A DNA stretch of 11,690 bases from Lentisphaeria bacterium (GCA_016303095.1 JAEDMH010000074.1:1-11690), one strand, 5' to 3'; positions 1-6,812 are shown, numbered from the stretch's first letter. Notes: generated by a model not told the origin, from the letters alone. Translations and numbers: made by a program.

Positions 1-155
1 CCCACCCCCCCATATAGGTTCTTTTCCGGGGGGCACACCGCCGAACGAGGTGCGCCCCCGCCCCGTTTCGTTTCTGCGCGGGGTGAAAATTTCGCAGACT
101 TAAAAAACGGGGTGGATTTGTTAAGCAAGCGCGGGGAGAGAATGGAGACTTAACC
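1..155. other. Non-coding leader with repeats, candidate cos / terminase-binding region
   Basis: This GC-rich stretch before the small terminase gene has no convincing ORF. It contains an 11-bp inverted repeat (29-39 with 49-59, one A-C mismatch, 9-nt loop), then two nested inverted repeats: outer CCCCGTTT 61-68 with AAACGGGG 105-112, and inner TCTGCG 73-78 with CGCAGA 93-98. There are also direct repeats: GCGCGGGG at 76-83 and 129-136, and CGGGGTG at 79-85 and 108-114, each followed by an A/T-rich patch ending ATTT. In lambda-like phages the cos site and the small-terminase binding sites (cosB) lie immediately upstream of Nu1, so position and repeats fit that role. This is inference: no known cosN sequence is recognised. 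The first hairpin could equally be the terminator of a gene left of the window, although the bases after it (GTTTCGTTT) are not a clean T run. Confidence 0.4.
29..59. repeat. Inverted repeat (hairpin), possible terminator or cos element
   Basis: The left arm 29-39 (GGGGGCACACC) pairs with the right arm 49-59 (GGTGCGCCCCC) at 10 of 11 positions around a 9-nt loop. A T-rich but interrupted tract follows at 66-73. It could terminate transcription coming from the left, or be a structured part of the packaging site. Sequence alone does not decide. Confidence 0.45.
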
Positions 156-686
156 ATGGCAAGACAGACAGATGGAGCAATTCTCCCAGGGATGGAGTCA
201 ACGCTTACCGCAAGCGGGAAGGAGTTGGCGGAGTGGCTATGTGTCACCCCGGCTGCCGTTTCCCAGTGGGCAAAGTCTGGGAAGATTCGGCCTATAGATG
301 GGAGGGAAGACTCTCCTCCTGTCTATCCTCTCAAGGAGTCCGTACAAACCCTAGTCCGGGAATGGCGTGGGCGACGCAAGGCCGCTGGAGAAGGATCGAA
401 AGACCTGGAGCGAAGCCTGAAATACTGGAAGGTGGAACGAACGAAGCAAGCCGTCCTGCAGTGGCGTATGTCCTTTGGCAAGAACATCGCACTCTCTATC
501 CTGGATCGCCTGGAATCCTCCCTGGCGGAATTTCAAAAGGAGGTAGGAAAGGAGAGCCCAAGGATCAACGCCGTTATCCTCCGGCTTGCAGGGGCATTGC
601 GGGAGGCCAGATACGAAGACTACGGGATGGAAGGAGAAGACGACCTGGAGGGACTGGACGATGGAGACGGCTCTACAGAGGATTGA
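156..686 (+). CDS. Terminase small subunit, Nu1-like
   Basis: This 176-residue protein should recognise the phage packaging site and bring the large terminase to it. Residues about 17-70 form a winged helix-turn-helix: GKELAEWLCVTPAAVSQWAK, then a loop carrying KIRPIDGR, then VYPLKESVQTLVREW. This is the layout of lambda Nu1 (KKQLADIFGASIRTIQNW, then a wing, then an aligned third helix). A basic helical segment (residues about 81-105, ERSLKYWKVERTKQ) follows, as in the Nu1 dimerisation region, and the C terminus is very acidic (EGEDDLEGLDDGDGSTED). The start at 156 has GGAG at 144-147, 8 nt upstream. An in-frame ATG at 192 just before the HTH is an alternative. The gene is first in the cluster and overlaps the large terminase by 26 nt. 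The repeats upstream are its likely binding targets. The assignment as small terminase is firm; specificity is unknown. Confidence 0.85.
   Translation: MARQTDGAILPGMESTLTASGKELAEWLCVTPAAVSQWAKSGKIRPIDGREDSPPVYPLKESVQTLVREWRGRRKAAGEGSKDLERSLKYWKVERTKQAVLQWRMSFGKNIALSILDRLESSLAEFQKEVGKESPRINAVILRLAGALREARYEDYGMEGEDDLEGLDDGDGSTED
647..652 (+). promoter_or_regulatory. Ribosome binding site for the large terminase
   Basis: GGAGGG lies 8 nt upstream of the ATG at 661, inside the end of the small terminase gene. It decides between that ATG and an in-frame ATG at 586, whose extra 25 residues would read the small terminase gene in another frame and do not look like a terminase N terminus. Confidence 0.7.
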
Positions 687-2529
687 AGAGGGCATCCTGA
701 AATATGCGGAGGTTGCCTTCTGGGACAGGATAGCCATCAAGGAAAAACTGCCCATTGTGGACTGGGTGTCCTCCACCGTGGATCTCCATTTCGACCTCAC
801 CAGCAACGCATCTGGCAAGATTCGCCTCTACCCATATCAGATTGAACCCCTGAAAGCCACAGAGGAAAAAGGATGCCGGGAAGTCACTCTCCAATGGGGG
901 CAGCGTTTGGGGAAGTCCACCATCTGGAAACTCTCCATGTTGAAACGGATGTTCGACGGTGGACTTTCCGGCCTCATCGTATACCCATCCATGGACATGG
1001 CCATCAAGACAAACCGGGATACCGTTCTTCCCTTGCTGCGCACCCTTCCCAATCTCCGGGCAGACCTTGCTGCCATCGGCGGAAGACGGAAAGACTCCTA
1101 CCACTTGCCCAGTGCCAGGAGCGTTCTCTACTTCATCGGAGGAGGAGCCCAGGTCGTCTCCTATACGGCAAACTGGGGCGTATTGGACGAGTGCGACTTT
1201 ATCAAGCTTGAAAAATCCGACGCAGAAGGGGAGAACGTGGACCAGCTCCGAGCCCTACGTCTCCGCATGCAGACATTCCAGGATAGAATGCTGATCGCCT
1301 GCTCATCCCCAACAACGTACGGCGGGGCAATCCATCAGAACTATCTCAAGGGAAGCCGTGGCGTCTGGCACCTCCGATGCCTGAAATGCGGGGCACTCTC
1401 CAGCGCCTCCCAACTCTCTTTCAAGCTCTCCACGGGAGGATATGCCGGTCTTCAGTGGGAGAAGGACGAATCCGGGAACCTTCTGCCAGATTCCATCCGA
1501 TGGATATGCCCCCATTGTGGCCATGCCCACACATACGAGGACGCAAAGGCCATGAACGATGCCGGATGCTACATCCACGAAAACCCCGCAAATCTTTCCC
1601 ACCGTTCCTTCCAGGCGGGTGCGCTGGCCAATCCGGAGATCTGGGAATGGCGCTCCATCGCCGAAGCCCAAGAGGCCGCCACCGATGCCTCCGGCAGAAA
1701 GTTCCTAGCCAATACCATCCTGGGAAAACCCTACAAGCACACCAGGGAAGGGGACACCTCCATCTCCATTCCTGACGTACTTGCCGGGAAAATGGTGGAG
1801 TACCCAAAGGATCTTGGAGACCGGATCTCCCTGGTATGCGCTGGCATCGACCAGCAGTCCTCCGCCCTTGCTGGCAGCAAGTACTACGTCTATGCCGTCA
1901 GGGGATGGGAGGAGGACGGATCCTCCTGGCTCCTCTCCTCCGGCATCGCGCAAAACACCGCCGAACTCTCCTCCATTGTCACCGCCTCCTATCATGGGCT
2001 CCCCGTTTCCCTCGCCCTCCTGGATGCAGGAGGTTTTGGCGACAACGCTGCCACAACGGATCCCCTTGTCCGCCAACATCCAAACCTTCTCTACTACAAA
2101 GGCGGAGACGATCGAACCCTATCCCTAAGGGGCAAGCCATGGAAGCCATCCGAGACACAGAGGTCTCTCCTCCTATGCAATGCCCTGCACTACCAGGTAA
2201 AACTCCTGGATCTTCTCTATGGCCCTCCCAGGCCCTCCGGCTATCAATGGCATATCCCTCAGAAGCTCCCTGCAGGATACCTGGAGCAGGTGGGAGCCAT
2301 GCAGCCAAACAACCGAATGAGGGGAGGCAACGGGGAAGCGTTCGCAAATTGGACGCCTTCCAGCGTTCGCCATGACTTTTTCGACGCGGAAAAAATGGCC
2401 ATTGCCGCCATGGAAATCTCCTGCAGACTTATCCCCGCAACCCATTTCCGCCGGGGTAAAATCCCGCTTTTTATGCGTGTTGAACTCCTTAGAGCCCTAG
2501 CAGTTGCAGGCATCAAGCCGAAAAAGTAG
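661..2529 (+). CDS. Terminase large subunit, GpA family
   Basis: This 622-residue protein is the ATP-driven packaging motor and cos-cutting nuclease, acting at the portal vertex. An N-terminal ATPase has a Walker A-like segment at residues 78-87 (QWGQRLGKST), a Walker B segment at 172-179 (WGVLDECD, with E177 as likely catalytic glutamate) and a coupling motif ACSSPTT at 213-219. Two CxxC pairs (C240/C243 and C283/C286) form a probable zinc finger, typical of GpA-type terminases. The C-terminal nuclease domain shows acidic residues in AGIDQQ (D397), LLDAGG (D455) and VRHDFFDAE (D572/D575). Length is close to lambda gpA (641). The start at 661 is chosen for its GGAGGG site and overlaps the small terminase by 26 nt. 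After the stop there is a 36-nt gap before the joiner gene. The gene appears intact. Confidence 0.93.
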   Translation: METALQRIEEGILKYAEVAFWDRIAIKEKLPIVDWVSSTVDLHFDLTSNASGKIRLYPYQIEPLKATEEKGCREVTLQWGQRLGKSTIWKLSMLKRMFDGGLSGLIVYPSMDMAIKTNRDTVLPLLRTLPNLRADLAAIGGRRKDSYHLPSARSVLYFIGGGAQVVSYTANWGVLDECDFIKLEKSDAEGENVDQLRALRLRMQTFQDRMLIACSSPTTYGGAIHQNYLKGSRGVWHLRCLKCGALSSASQLSFKLSTGGYAGLQWEKDESGNLLPDSIRWICPHCGHAHTYEDAKAMNDAGCYIHENPANLSHRSFQAGALANPEIWEWRSIAEAQEAATDASGRKFLANTILGKPYKHTREGDTSISIPDVLAGKMVEYPKDLGDRISLVCAGIDQQSSALAGSKYYVYAVRGWEEDGSSWLLSSGIAQNTAELSSIVTASYHGLPVSLALLDAGGFGDNAATTDPLVRQHPNLLYYKGGDDRTLSLRGKPWKPSETQRSLLLCNALHYQVKLLDLLYGPPRPSGYQWHIPQKLPAGYLEQVGAMQPNNRMRGGNGEAFANWTPSSVRHDFFDAEKMAIAAMEISCRLIPATHFRRGKIPLFMRVELLRALAVAGIKPKK

Positions 2530-2549
2530 ATGTCATAATATCACTTTCA

Positions 2550-2562
2550 CCCCCGTATATAG
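2550..2562 (+). repeat. CCCCSGTATRTAG motif, copy 1, upstream of the joiner gene
   Basis: CCCCCGTATATAG ends 3 nt before the ATG at 2566 in the 36-nt gap after the large terminase. A near copy (11 of 13) at 2800-2812 ends 4 nt before the next start codon at 2817, and another near copy (11 of 13) lies at 5-17. No usable Shine-Dalgarno sequence precedes this start; AGGG at 2561-2564 is only 1 nt from it. Function unknown: it could be a start-proximal signal, a promoter -10 element (TATATA), or chance. Confidence 0.3.
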
Positions 2563-2565
2563 GGC

Positions 2566-2820
2566 ATGAACGACAACGCAAACGCAACCAAGCAGGAAGT
2601 CCTCCGAAGACTCCTAGCAAGGAGGAAAGCCATCCAGGCCTCTCTGGATGACATCCTCTCCTCCCCCCAGTCCTACTCCATCCAGGGAAGCTATAGCCAG
2701 ACTTCCCAGGATGCCGAGAAACTGCAGAGGGAGATCGCCCGCATTGATGCCGCCATCCAGGCCATCGGCTCCGGGCCATCCTTCCTCAAGAAATCCTATC
2801 CCCGGTATGTAGACCCGTGA
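2566..2820 (+). CDS. gpW-like head-tail joining protein
   Basis: This small protein of 84 residues lies between large terminase and portal, exactly where lambda has gpW (68 residues). It is built of two helices (residues about 6-30, TKQEVLRRLLARRKAIQASL, and 47-67, SQDAEKLQREIARIDAAIQA) joined by a short beta-like stretch (SYSIQGSY), and ends in a basic tail (FLKKSYPRY). gpW has the same helix, beta-hairpin, helix plan and is needed to stabilise filled heads and attach tails. No ribosome site with normal spacing precedes the ATG. The stop overlaps the portal start (GTGA). The call rests on size, fold pattern and position, since identity to gpW is low. Confidence 0.65.
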   Translation: MNDNANATKQEVLRRLLARRKAIQASLDDILSSPQSYSIQGSYSQTSQDAEKLQREIARIDAAIQAIGSGPSFLKKSYPRYVDP

Positions 2821-4361
2821 AAAAATCCCGCAAAACCAAAGACCCCCAAAAGGTGGCAAAAATCCTGCGCCTTGTCCGGGACCAATACGAGGCGCTGAGG
2901 CCAGACCGCTACCGCCTCCAGTCCCCCATTAGGACGGAGCGCTCCGTCACCTCCCAGGACTTCTACGCTGCCAACCGCCTCAAGGCCTACGCCCTGGGAA
3001 ATGAGGCCTACGAAAATGACAGCGTGGGAGCCATCGTGGACACGGCCGTCAGGATGGCCGTAGGCATCCACGGGGGAAAACCGTTTTTCACAGGAGAAAA
3101 CGCCGACGCAGAACAGATGGCCTGGACAACTTGGGCGCGGAATTGCGGGTTCTGCGAAGGGGAGCACTGGAACGAGCTGCTGTCCCAAATCCTCCGCGCG
3201 GTAAAAATCCATGGAGATTGCCTGATCCTCATCGACCCTGACCTCACCGGAGGAAAATTGCGGATCTGGGACGCCGACCAGATCGTGTCCCTGACGGATG
3301 GGGACTTCCACGAATGGGGGCGCCTCCACGGGCTCCCCACCGTTGGCACGGAATCCGACCCCATCTGGCGCCAGGTGGAAGGCGTGGTCACAGACCCATG
3401 GGGAAGAGTTGCCGGATACTTTGTCACCCCCCTGAGGAACCGCTTCGCCGTCCCCTTGAAGGACGCCACCTACCTCCCCGCCGGAATCTGCCGTCGCGTC
3501 TCCTACCACGCCAGAATCTCCCAGTATCGCGGGGAGCCGTCCATTCTTCCCATGATGGATCTATCCAACGACACCCGCCAGCTCATCAAGGCGGAAGTCG
3601 CCGCCGCCCGCAACCACTCCGAGACCTCCATCCTGCTGGAGGAGCCATCCGCATCGGATGAAGTATCCGCCATCCTCTCCGCCGTATCCGACGGAGAGGC
3701 GGGAATTTCCCCAGAGGTCTCAGAGGCCGCAGGCATCGCAGCAGACGACCTCTCCGAGCAGATCACCGCCATCCTGGGAACCCAGAAGGAGGATCTGACC
3801 GCCATACAGGGCCGCTCCGCCATCGGACGCATCCGGCAGGGCACGAATGTCCATACCCTGGATAACGCCAACCGCCCCTCCCAGCCCATCCAGCAGTGGC
3901 TGGACAAACTGGCCGATCTGAATGGCCAGAGATTGGGCGTCCTCTCCTGCCTGTCACGGGGAAGGGCGGAAACGTCATACTCCTCCGGCCAAATCGAGCT
4001 GGCTATCTCATGGGCCAAGTTTGAGGAGGACCAGAAAATGCTGGAGCGCCTCGTGGTGGACTACGCCGTGGGGATTGTCTGCCCCGGCGCTTCCTACATC
4101 GTGTCATGGCCAAAGGCCTTCGAGATCGACCCACAGAAGGCGGAGGAAACCTACAACGCCCGCCTGAAGTCTGGCCGCGTCTCTTTCCAGGAGCTCATGG
4201 GGCCGGATTGGAGATCCAATGTGGATGCCATGGCAGAGTTCATCGAATACTGCTATACCAGAGGCCTGGATCCCTCTGTCTTCTCCTGGCTGGGCGAAAC
4301 CGCCGCCGGAAACGCCAAGCAAGAGCCCGTAACCACCACACCCGACACCTCCCATGATTGA
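2817..4361 (+). CDS. Portal protein, lambda gpB type
   Basis: This protein of 514 residues forms the dodecameric ring at one capsid vertex through which DNA enters and leaves. Features of the lambda-family portal are visible: an N-terminal segment with DRYR and an early DFYAANRLKAYALGNEAYEN region leading into VGAIVDTAVRMAVG, the ILIDPDLTGG and RIWDADQIVSL strands of the wing region, and the later ISQYRGEPSILPMMDLSNDT segment resembling the usual R-G-P-x-L helix start (here residues about 230-260). A variable, acidic, Glu/Ser/Ala-rich helical part follows (about 270-320). Length is close to lambda gpB (533). The start is GTG at 2817, overlapping the joiner stop by 4 nt and so probably translated by coupling; no clear ribosome site is seen. 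The end overlaps the protease gene by 8 nt. Confidence 0.88.
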   Translation: MKKSRKTKDPQKVAKILRLVRDQYEALRPDRYRLQSPIRTERSVTSQDFYAANRLKAYALGNEAYENDSVGAIVDTAVRMAVGIHGGKPFFTGENADAEQMAWTTWARNCGFCEGEHWNELLSQILRAVKIHGDCLILIDPDLTGGKLRIWDADQIVSLTDGDFHEWGRLHGLPTVGTESDPIWRQVEGVVTDPWGRVAGYFVTPLRNRFAVPLKDATYLPAGICRRVSYHARISQYRGEPSILPMMDLSNDTRQLIKAEVAAARNHSETSILLEEPSASDEVSAILSAVSDGEAGISPEVSEAAGIAADDLSEQITAILGTQKEDLTAIQGRSAIGRIRQGTNVHTLDNANRPSQPIQQWLDKLADLNGQRLGVLSCLSRGRAETSYSSGQIELAISWAKFEEDQKMLERLVVDYAVGIVCPGASYIVSWPKAFEIDPQKAEETYNARLKSGRVSFQELMGPDWRSNVDAMAEFIEYCYTRGLDPSVFSWLGETAAGNAKQEPVTTTPDTSHD

Positions 4362-5508
4362 CATTCACGGCGTCATCCTATCCGCCATCAGCGGCTCCAT
4401 TGACCGGATCTTTGCCTCTCCCGGGGAGATCTGCATCTCCGACGAACTTATCTCCGAGATTCGGAAGTCCCCCGGCCCCCTGCTGGAGATCGGCGTGGAT
4501 TCCCCCGGCGGGGACTTCCAGGCGGCCTGCGCCATCTCCGCCGCCGTCTCCGACTGGCTCCAGAGCCACAGGGACGGACGGGTGGTCTGCTTCGTCGGAT
4601 CCATGGCCTGCAGCGCCGCCGCCTATTTCCTGGCCTCCCTCCCCCTGGAGCGGGTGGAGATCTACGCCCACCGCAACTCCATCCTCATGTTCCACGGCAC
4701 GCACTCCGACTGCCACGACGCAGGAGCATCCGCCATGCGGGACAACGCCCGGAGCCTGGAGCTGTGCGACCGCATGATCCGGGATGCCCTCCTCTACCGC
4801 TCCACCGTTCCCCCCGCCACCATCGACGCCTGGCTCTTGGAAGGGCGGGCTGGCTGGCTCTCCGCCGAGGAGGCCAAGGCTTACCACATCCTGGACGAGA
4901 TCCTGGACGCCGATGCCGATCCCCTTGTTTTTTCCCCCGCAACCACCCAAGCCCTGGAGACCACCGCCATGAACCTCCCCTATCTCCGAAGCCTCATCCG
5001 CAACCTCAAGAACCAGACCCCCGCCCCCCAGAAGACCGAACCCTGCACCGGCAGTGCGGAGCCCGTCCCCGGCGGCGCCCCCGAACCCCAGGACCCCGCC
5101 AAGATCCCGGAGGCCCCACAGAACAGCCAGGATCCCGCCGCTCCCGGCGGATCCGCTGAAGAACCCAAGGATCCCGAAGCCTCCCCCGAGCCCGGCCCCG
5201 TGGAAAACGCCGAGGAGCTGGAGACCTTGAAGGAAACGGTCTCAGCCCTTCAGGCCGCCGTGGCGGAGCTCCAGGAGAAGCTCCTTACCGCCAACGCCCA
5301 GGCAGAGGAGGCCAAGGAAGTGGCCAACAAGCTCACCGCCGGACTCCGGGGCGCTTCCTCCCCCGCCGCCAATTCCGCCGCCGGGAAGACCTTCCAGGAT
5401 GTCCTCAAGGAATACAGGAACGCCAATCCTACTGTCCGCTATGCCGAGGCCTATGCCGCCGTCGCAAAAGCGCATCCCGCCCTCTACCACGCTTTGTTCC
5501 AGAACTAG
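4354..5508 (+). CDS. Prohead protease (ClpP/SppA-type serine protease) fused to scaffold
   Basis: This 384-residue protein should cleave prohead components during head maturation, as lambda gpC does. Residues about 1-190 form a ClpP-crotonase-fold protease: VDSPGGDFQAA (about 48-58) is the oxyanion-type glycine turn, GSMACSAAAYF (82-92) carries the likely nucleophile S87 in an SppA-like G-x-M-A-x-S context, and SILMFHGTH (109-117) gives the likely histidine H114. The LSAEEAKAY segment (169-177) matches the ClpP LSAxEAxxYG region, but the residue aligned with the ClpP catalytic aspartate looks like A166. A Pro/Glu-rich linker (about 223-286) is followed by a coiled coil (about 288-330) and a C-terminal helical domain, which together form the scaffold part. 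The start overlaps the portal by 8 nt. An in-frame start at 4969 would give the scaffold alone. Confidence 0.85.
   Translation: MIDIHGVILSAISGSIDRIFASPGEICISDELISEIRKSPGPLLEIGVDSPGGDFQAACAISAAVSDWLQSHRDGRVVCFVGSMACSAAAYFLASLPLERVEIYAHRNSILMFHGTHSDCHDAGASAMRDNARSLELCDRMIRDALLYRSTVPPATIDAWLLEGRAGWLSAEEAKAYHILDEILDADADPLVFSPATTQALETTAMNLPYLRSLIRNLKNQTPAPQKTEPCTGSAEPVPGGAPEPQDPAKIPEAPQNSQDPAAPGGSAEEPKDPEASPEPGPVENAEELETLKETVSALQAAVAELQEKLLTANAQAEEAKEVANKLTAGLRGASSPAANSAAGKTFQDVLKEYRNANPTVRYAEAYAAVAKAHPALYHALFQN
4956..4959 (+). promoter_or_regulatory. Internal ribosome binding site for nested scaffold
   Basis: GGAG sits 9 nt upstream of the in-frame ATG at 4969 (codon 206 of the protease). Its spacing is good for initiation and its position, at the end of the protease domain, is where lambda starts Nu3 inside C. 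Confidence 0.5.
4969..5508 (+). CDS. Scaffold protein, nested in frame in the protease gene (Nu3-like)
   Basis: The candidate product has 179 residues, from M206 of the protease ORF to the shared stop. It starts MNLPYLRSLIRNLKNQ, a basic amphipathic helix, then a Pro/Glu/Gly/Ala-rich linker, then a strong coiled coil (ELETLKETVSALQAAVAELQ onward), and ends in a helical C terminus (FQDVLKEYRNANPTVRYAEA) of the kind that contacts capsid protein. In lambda the scaffold Nu3 is made from an internal start in C and acts as an internal core for the prohead before being degraded. GGAG at 4956-4959 supports the internal start. The existence of the scaffold domain is well supported; its separate translation is inferred. 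Confidence 0.55.
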   Translation: MNLPYLRSLIRNLKNQTPAPQKTEPCTGSAEPVPGGAPEPQDPAKIPEAPQNSQDPAAPGGSAEEPKDPEASPEPGPVENAEELETLKETVSALQAAVAELQEKLLTANAQAEEAKEVANKLTAGLRGASSPAANSAAGKTFQDVLKEYRNANPTVRYAEAYAAVAKAHPALYHALFQN

Positions 5509-5528
5509 TCAACCATCAGCAATCCACT

Positions 5529-5533
5529 AGGAG
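5529..5533 (+). promoter_or_regulatory. Ribosome binding site for the major capsid gene
   Basis: AGGAG lies 8 nt before the ATG at 5542. It is one of the best ribosome sites in the window, fitting the high expression a capsid gene needs. Confidence 0.7.
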
Positions 5534-5541
5534 AACCAACC

Positions 5542-6414
5542 ATGGCCACCAAACGCCCCGACCTCGCCGCCGCTGAATACACCTCCACCGGGTACCTTCA
5601 TCGCATTGTCGCCCCCGCCCTCCCCGTCTTCCAGCAGGGAGGCACCCTCTACTACCTCCCCGCCTCCGCCCGCACCACCGCCCAAAAGGGGCGCGCCTCC
5701 CTGGGAGAGGTGACCGCCGCCAACTTTGCCGCAGAGAGCAAAGTCTTTGCCTGCCAGGAAATCATCTCCAGAAAGCGCATGGGTTATGCAGAAGTTACCC
5801 AGGGGTACTCCGACCTCCTCACCGCTGAACTGGACATGGCCGCAGCGGGAAAGGACGAAGTGGAAGCCGCCATTGAGACCGCCCTGGCCACGGAGCTCCT
5901 CAAGACTCCCGAGGACATCTCCGCCTCCGCCAACATCCCCGGCGCCATTGAGGAGATCGCCTCCGAGCTCATGGACAAGGCTCCCGATCAGGAAGTCGCC
6001 CTCATTCTCTCCAGCAAGGTCTTTACCGCTCTCAAGTCCAACGAAGAGATCAAGGCCAGAATGCGGAACACTGGCATCGCCATCGGAGAAGGCGGAGACC
6101 CCCGCTCCGTTACTGCCGCCCAGATGGCCGCCATCTTCGGCGTTAACCAGGTCCTGGTGGGGAAGACCTCCATTTGGGGCACTACCTCCGGCGTTCTGGC
6201 CATGCTCCCCCACCGGGAAAAGGCCCAGAACCAGGAAGCCCAGCTGGCCCGCGTGGTCACCTACACCGCCGAGCCCGTGGATGGAATCCCCTTCACCTGC
6301 GAATCCTTCGAGGACAACACCCTCAAGGGGTACGTGGTGGATACCATCGCCCAGGCCTCCGTGGTGATCCTGAACGCCGCTCTTAAACACTCCGTTACCA
6401 TCCTCGACGCCTAG
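5542..6414 (+). CDS. Major capsid protein
   Basis: This 290-residue protein is the likely shell subunit. It follows the protease/scaffold gene after a 33-nt gap and has its own strong ribosome site. The early segment (YTSTGYLHRIVAPALPVFQQ, residues about 13-32, then YYLP) is the pattern seen at the start of many HK97-fold capsid proteins, where a helix and an Ile-Ala-Pro-x-x-P-V stretch precede strands. The middle is Ala/Glu-rich helices (AELDMAAAGKDEVEAAIETA), then the probable P-domain and A-domain (LILSSKVFTALKSNEEIKAR; MAAIFGVNQVLVGKTS), and the end is beta-rich (YTAEPVDGIPF, YVVDTIAQASVVIL). It lacks a long N-terminal delta domain, consistent with a separate scaffold. It is shorter than lambda gpE (341). 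No gpD-like decoration gene precedes it. Confidence 0.85.
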   Translation: MATKRPDLAAAEYTSTGYLHRIVAPALPVFQQGGTLYYLPASARTTAQKGRASLGEVTAANFAAESKVFACQEIISRKRMGYAEVTQGYSDLLTAELDMAAAGKDEVEAAIETALATELLKTPEDISASANIPGAIEEIASELMDKAPDQEVALILSSKVFTALKSNEEIKARMRNTGIAIGEGGDPRSVTAAQMAAIFGVNQVLVGKTSIWGTTSGVLAMLPHREKAQNQEAQLARVVTYTAEPVDGIPFTCESFEDNTLKGYVVDTIAQASVVILNAALKHSVTILDA

Positions 6415-6420
6415 CCCTTC

Positions 6421-6483
6421 GCCCCGCCCCGTGGTTCTCCTCCCGCCCCTTATCTCCATCCACCGCCACGGTGCGGGGCTTTT
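6421..6483 (+). terminator. Hairpin and T run after the capsid gene (terminator or attenuator)
   Basis: The left arm 6421-6434 (GCCCCGCCCCGTGG) pairs with the right arm 6466-6479 (CCACGGTGCGGGGC) at 13 of 14 positions, with a 31-nt loop, and TTTT follows directly at 6480-6483. This is the only large non-coding gap in the head genes (74 nt). It looks like a Rho-independent terminator that could lower expression of downstream neck and tail genes relative to capsid protein. The long loop makes it weaker than a classic terminator. The next start codon is 6 nt beyond the T run, so read-through must occur or an unseen promoter must exist. Confidence 0.6.
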
Positions 6484-6488
6484 CCTCC

Positions 6489-6812
6489 ATGGCTCCCTTT
6501 GATTTCATCAAGCGACACGCGCAAGCCCTCCTCTCCCTGCCTGGTCTATCTGTCTCCGCTTCATGGGGAAAGGAGACCATTACCGGGGTTCGCAGCGTGC
6601 TTAAGCGCTCCGACGCTGCCACCCTATCCGGGGACCAGGTGAAATACGACTTTTCCTTCCTCGTCTCCGCCTCAGAGATCCAGCGCATCGGCGCATGCCC
6701 CGTCCCCTTCCGGGATGCTCTCACCCTGGACGGGGAGACGCATCTTGTTCTCGCCGTGGAATCCGATCCTTTCGGGAATCGCAGAATCCATCTGGGATCT
6801 CGCTATGGGTGA
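6489..6812 (+). CDS. Head-tail connector, gpFII-like
   Basis: This 107-residue protein probably joins the filled head to the tail, as lambda gpFII (117 residues) does. It has a short N-terminal helix (FDFIKRHAQALLSL), then a beta-rich body: KETITGVRSVLKRSDAATLS, DFSFLVSASEIQRI, DALTLDGETHLVLAVESDP, RRIHLGSRYG. The order of a custom-strand with a G-V-R-S-V turn, an acidic S-A-S-E-I-Q stretch, a D-T/G-E turn and a final strand follows gpFII closely, although identity is low. The ATG at 6489 is preferred to an in-frame GTG at 6471, which lies inside the terminator arm; GGGG at 6475-6478 is a weak ribosome site. The gene overlaps the next by 8 nt. Confidence 0.65.
   Translation: MAPFDFIKRHAQALLSLPGLSVSASWGKETITGVRSVLKRSDAATLSGDQVKYDFSFLVSASEIQRIGACPVPFRDALTLDGETHLVLAVESDPFGNRRIHLGSRYG

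Noticed and set aside
586..660. Upstream ATG as start of the large terminase
   Set aside because: The extra 25 residues read through the small terminase in another frame, are unlike terminase N termini, and ATG 661 has GGAGGG at good spacing.
2796..3509. Long minus-strand ORF (237 codons) opposite the portal gene
   Set aside because: It lies wholly antisense to a well-supported portal gene; GC-rich third positions keep the opposite frame open. Its Gly/Val/Asp-rich product has no domain pattern.
5527..6459. Long minus-strand ORF (310 codons) opposite the capsid gene
   Set aside because: Gly/His/Val-rich, low-complexity product and complete antisense overlap with the capsid gene show it is a coding shadow.
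6471..6488. Earlier GTG start for the gpFII-like gene
   Set aside because: The GTG lies inside the right arm of the hairpin and has no ribosome site; ATG 6489 gives a natural N terminus.
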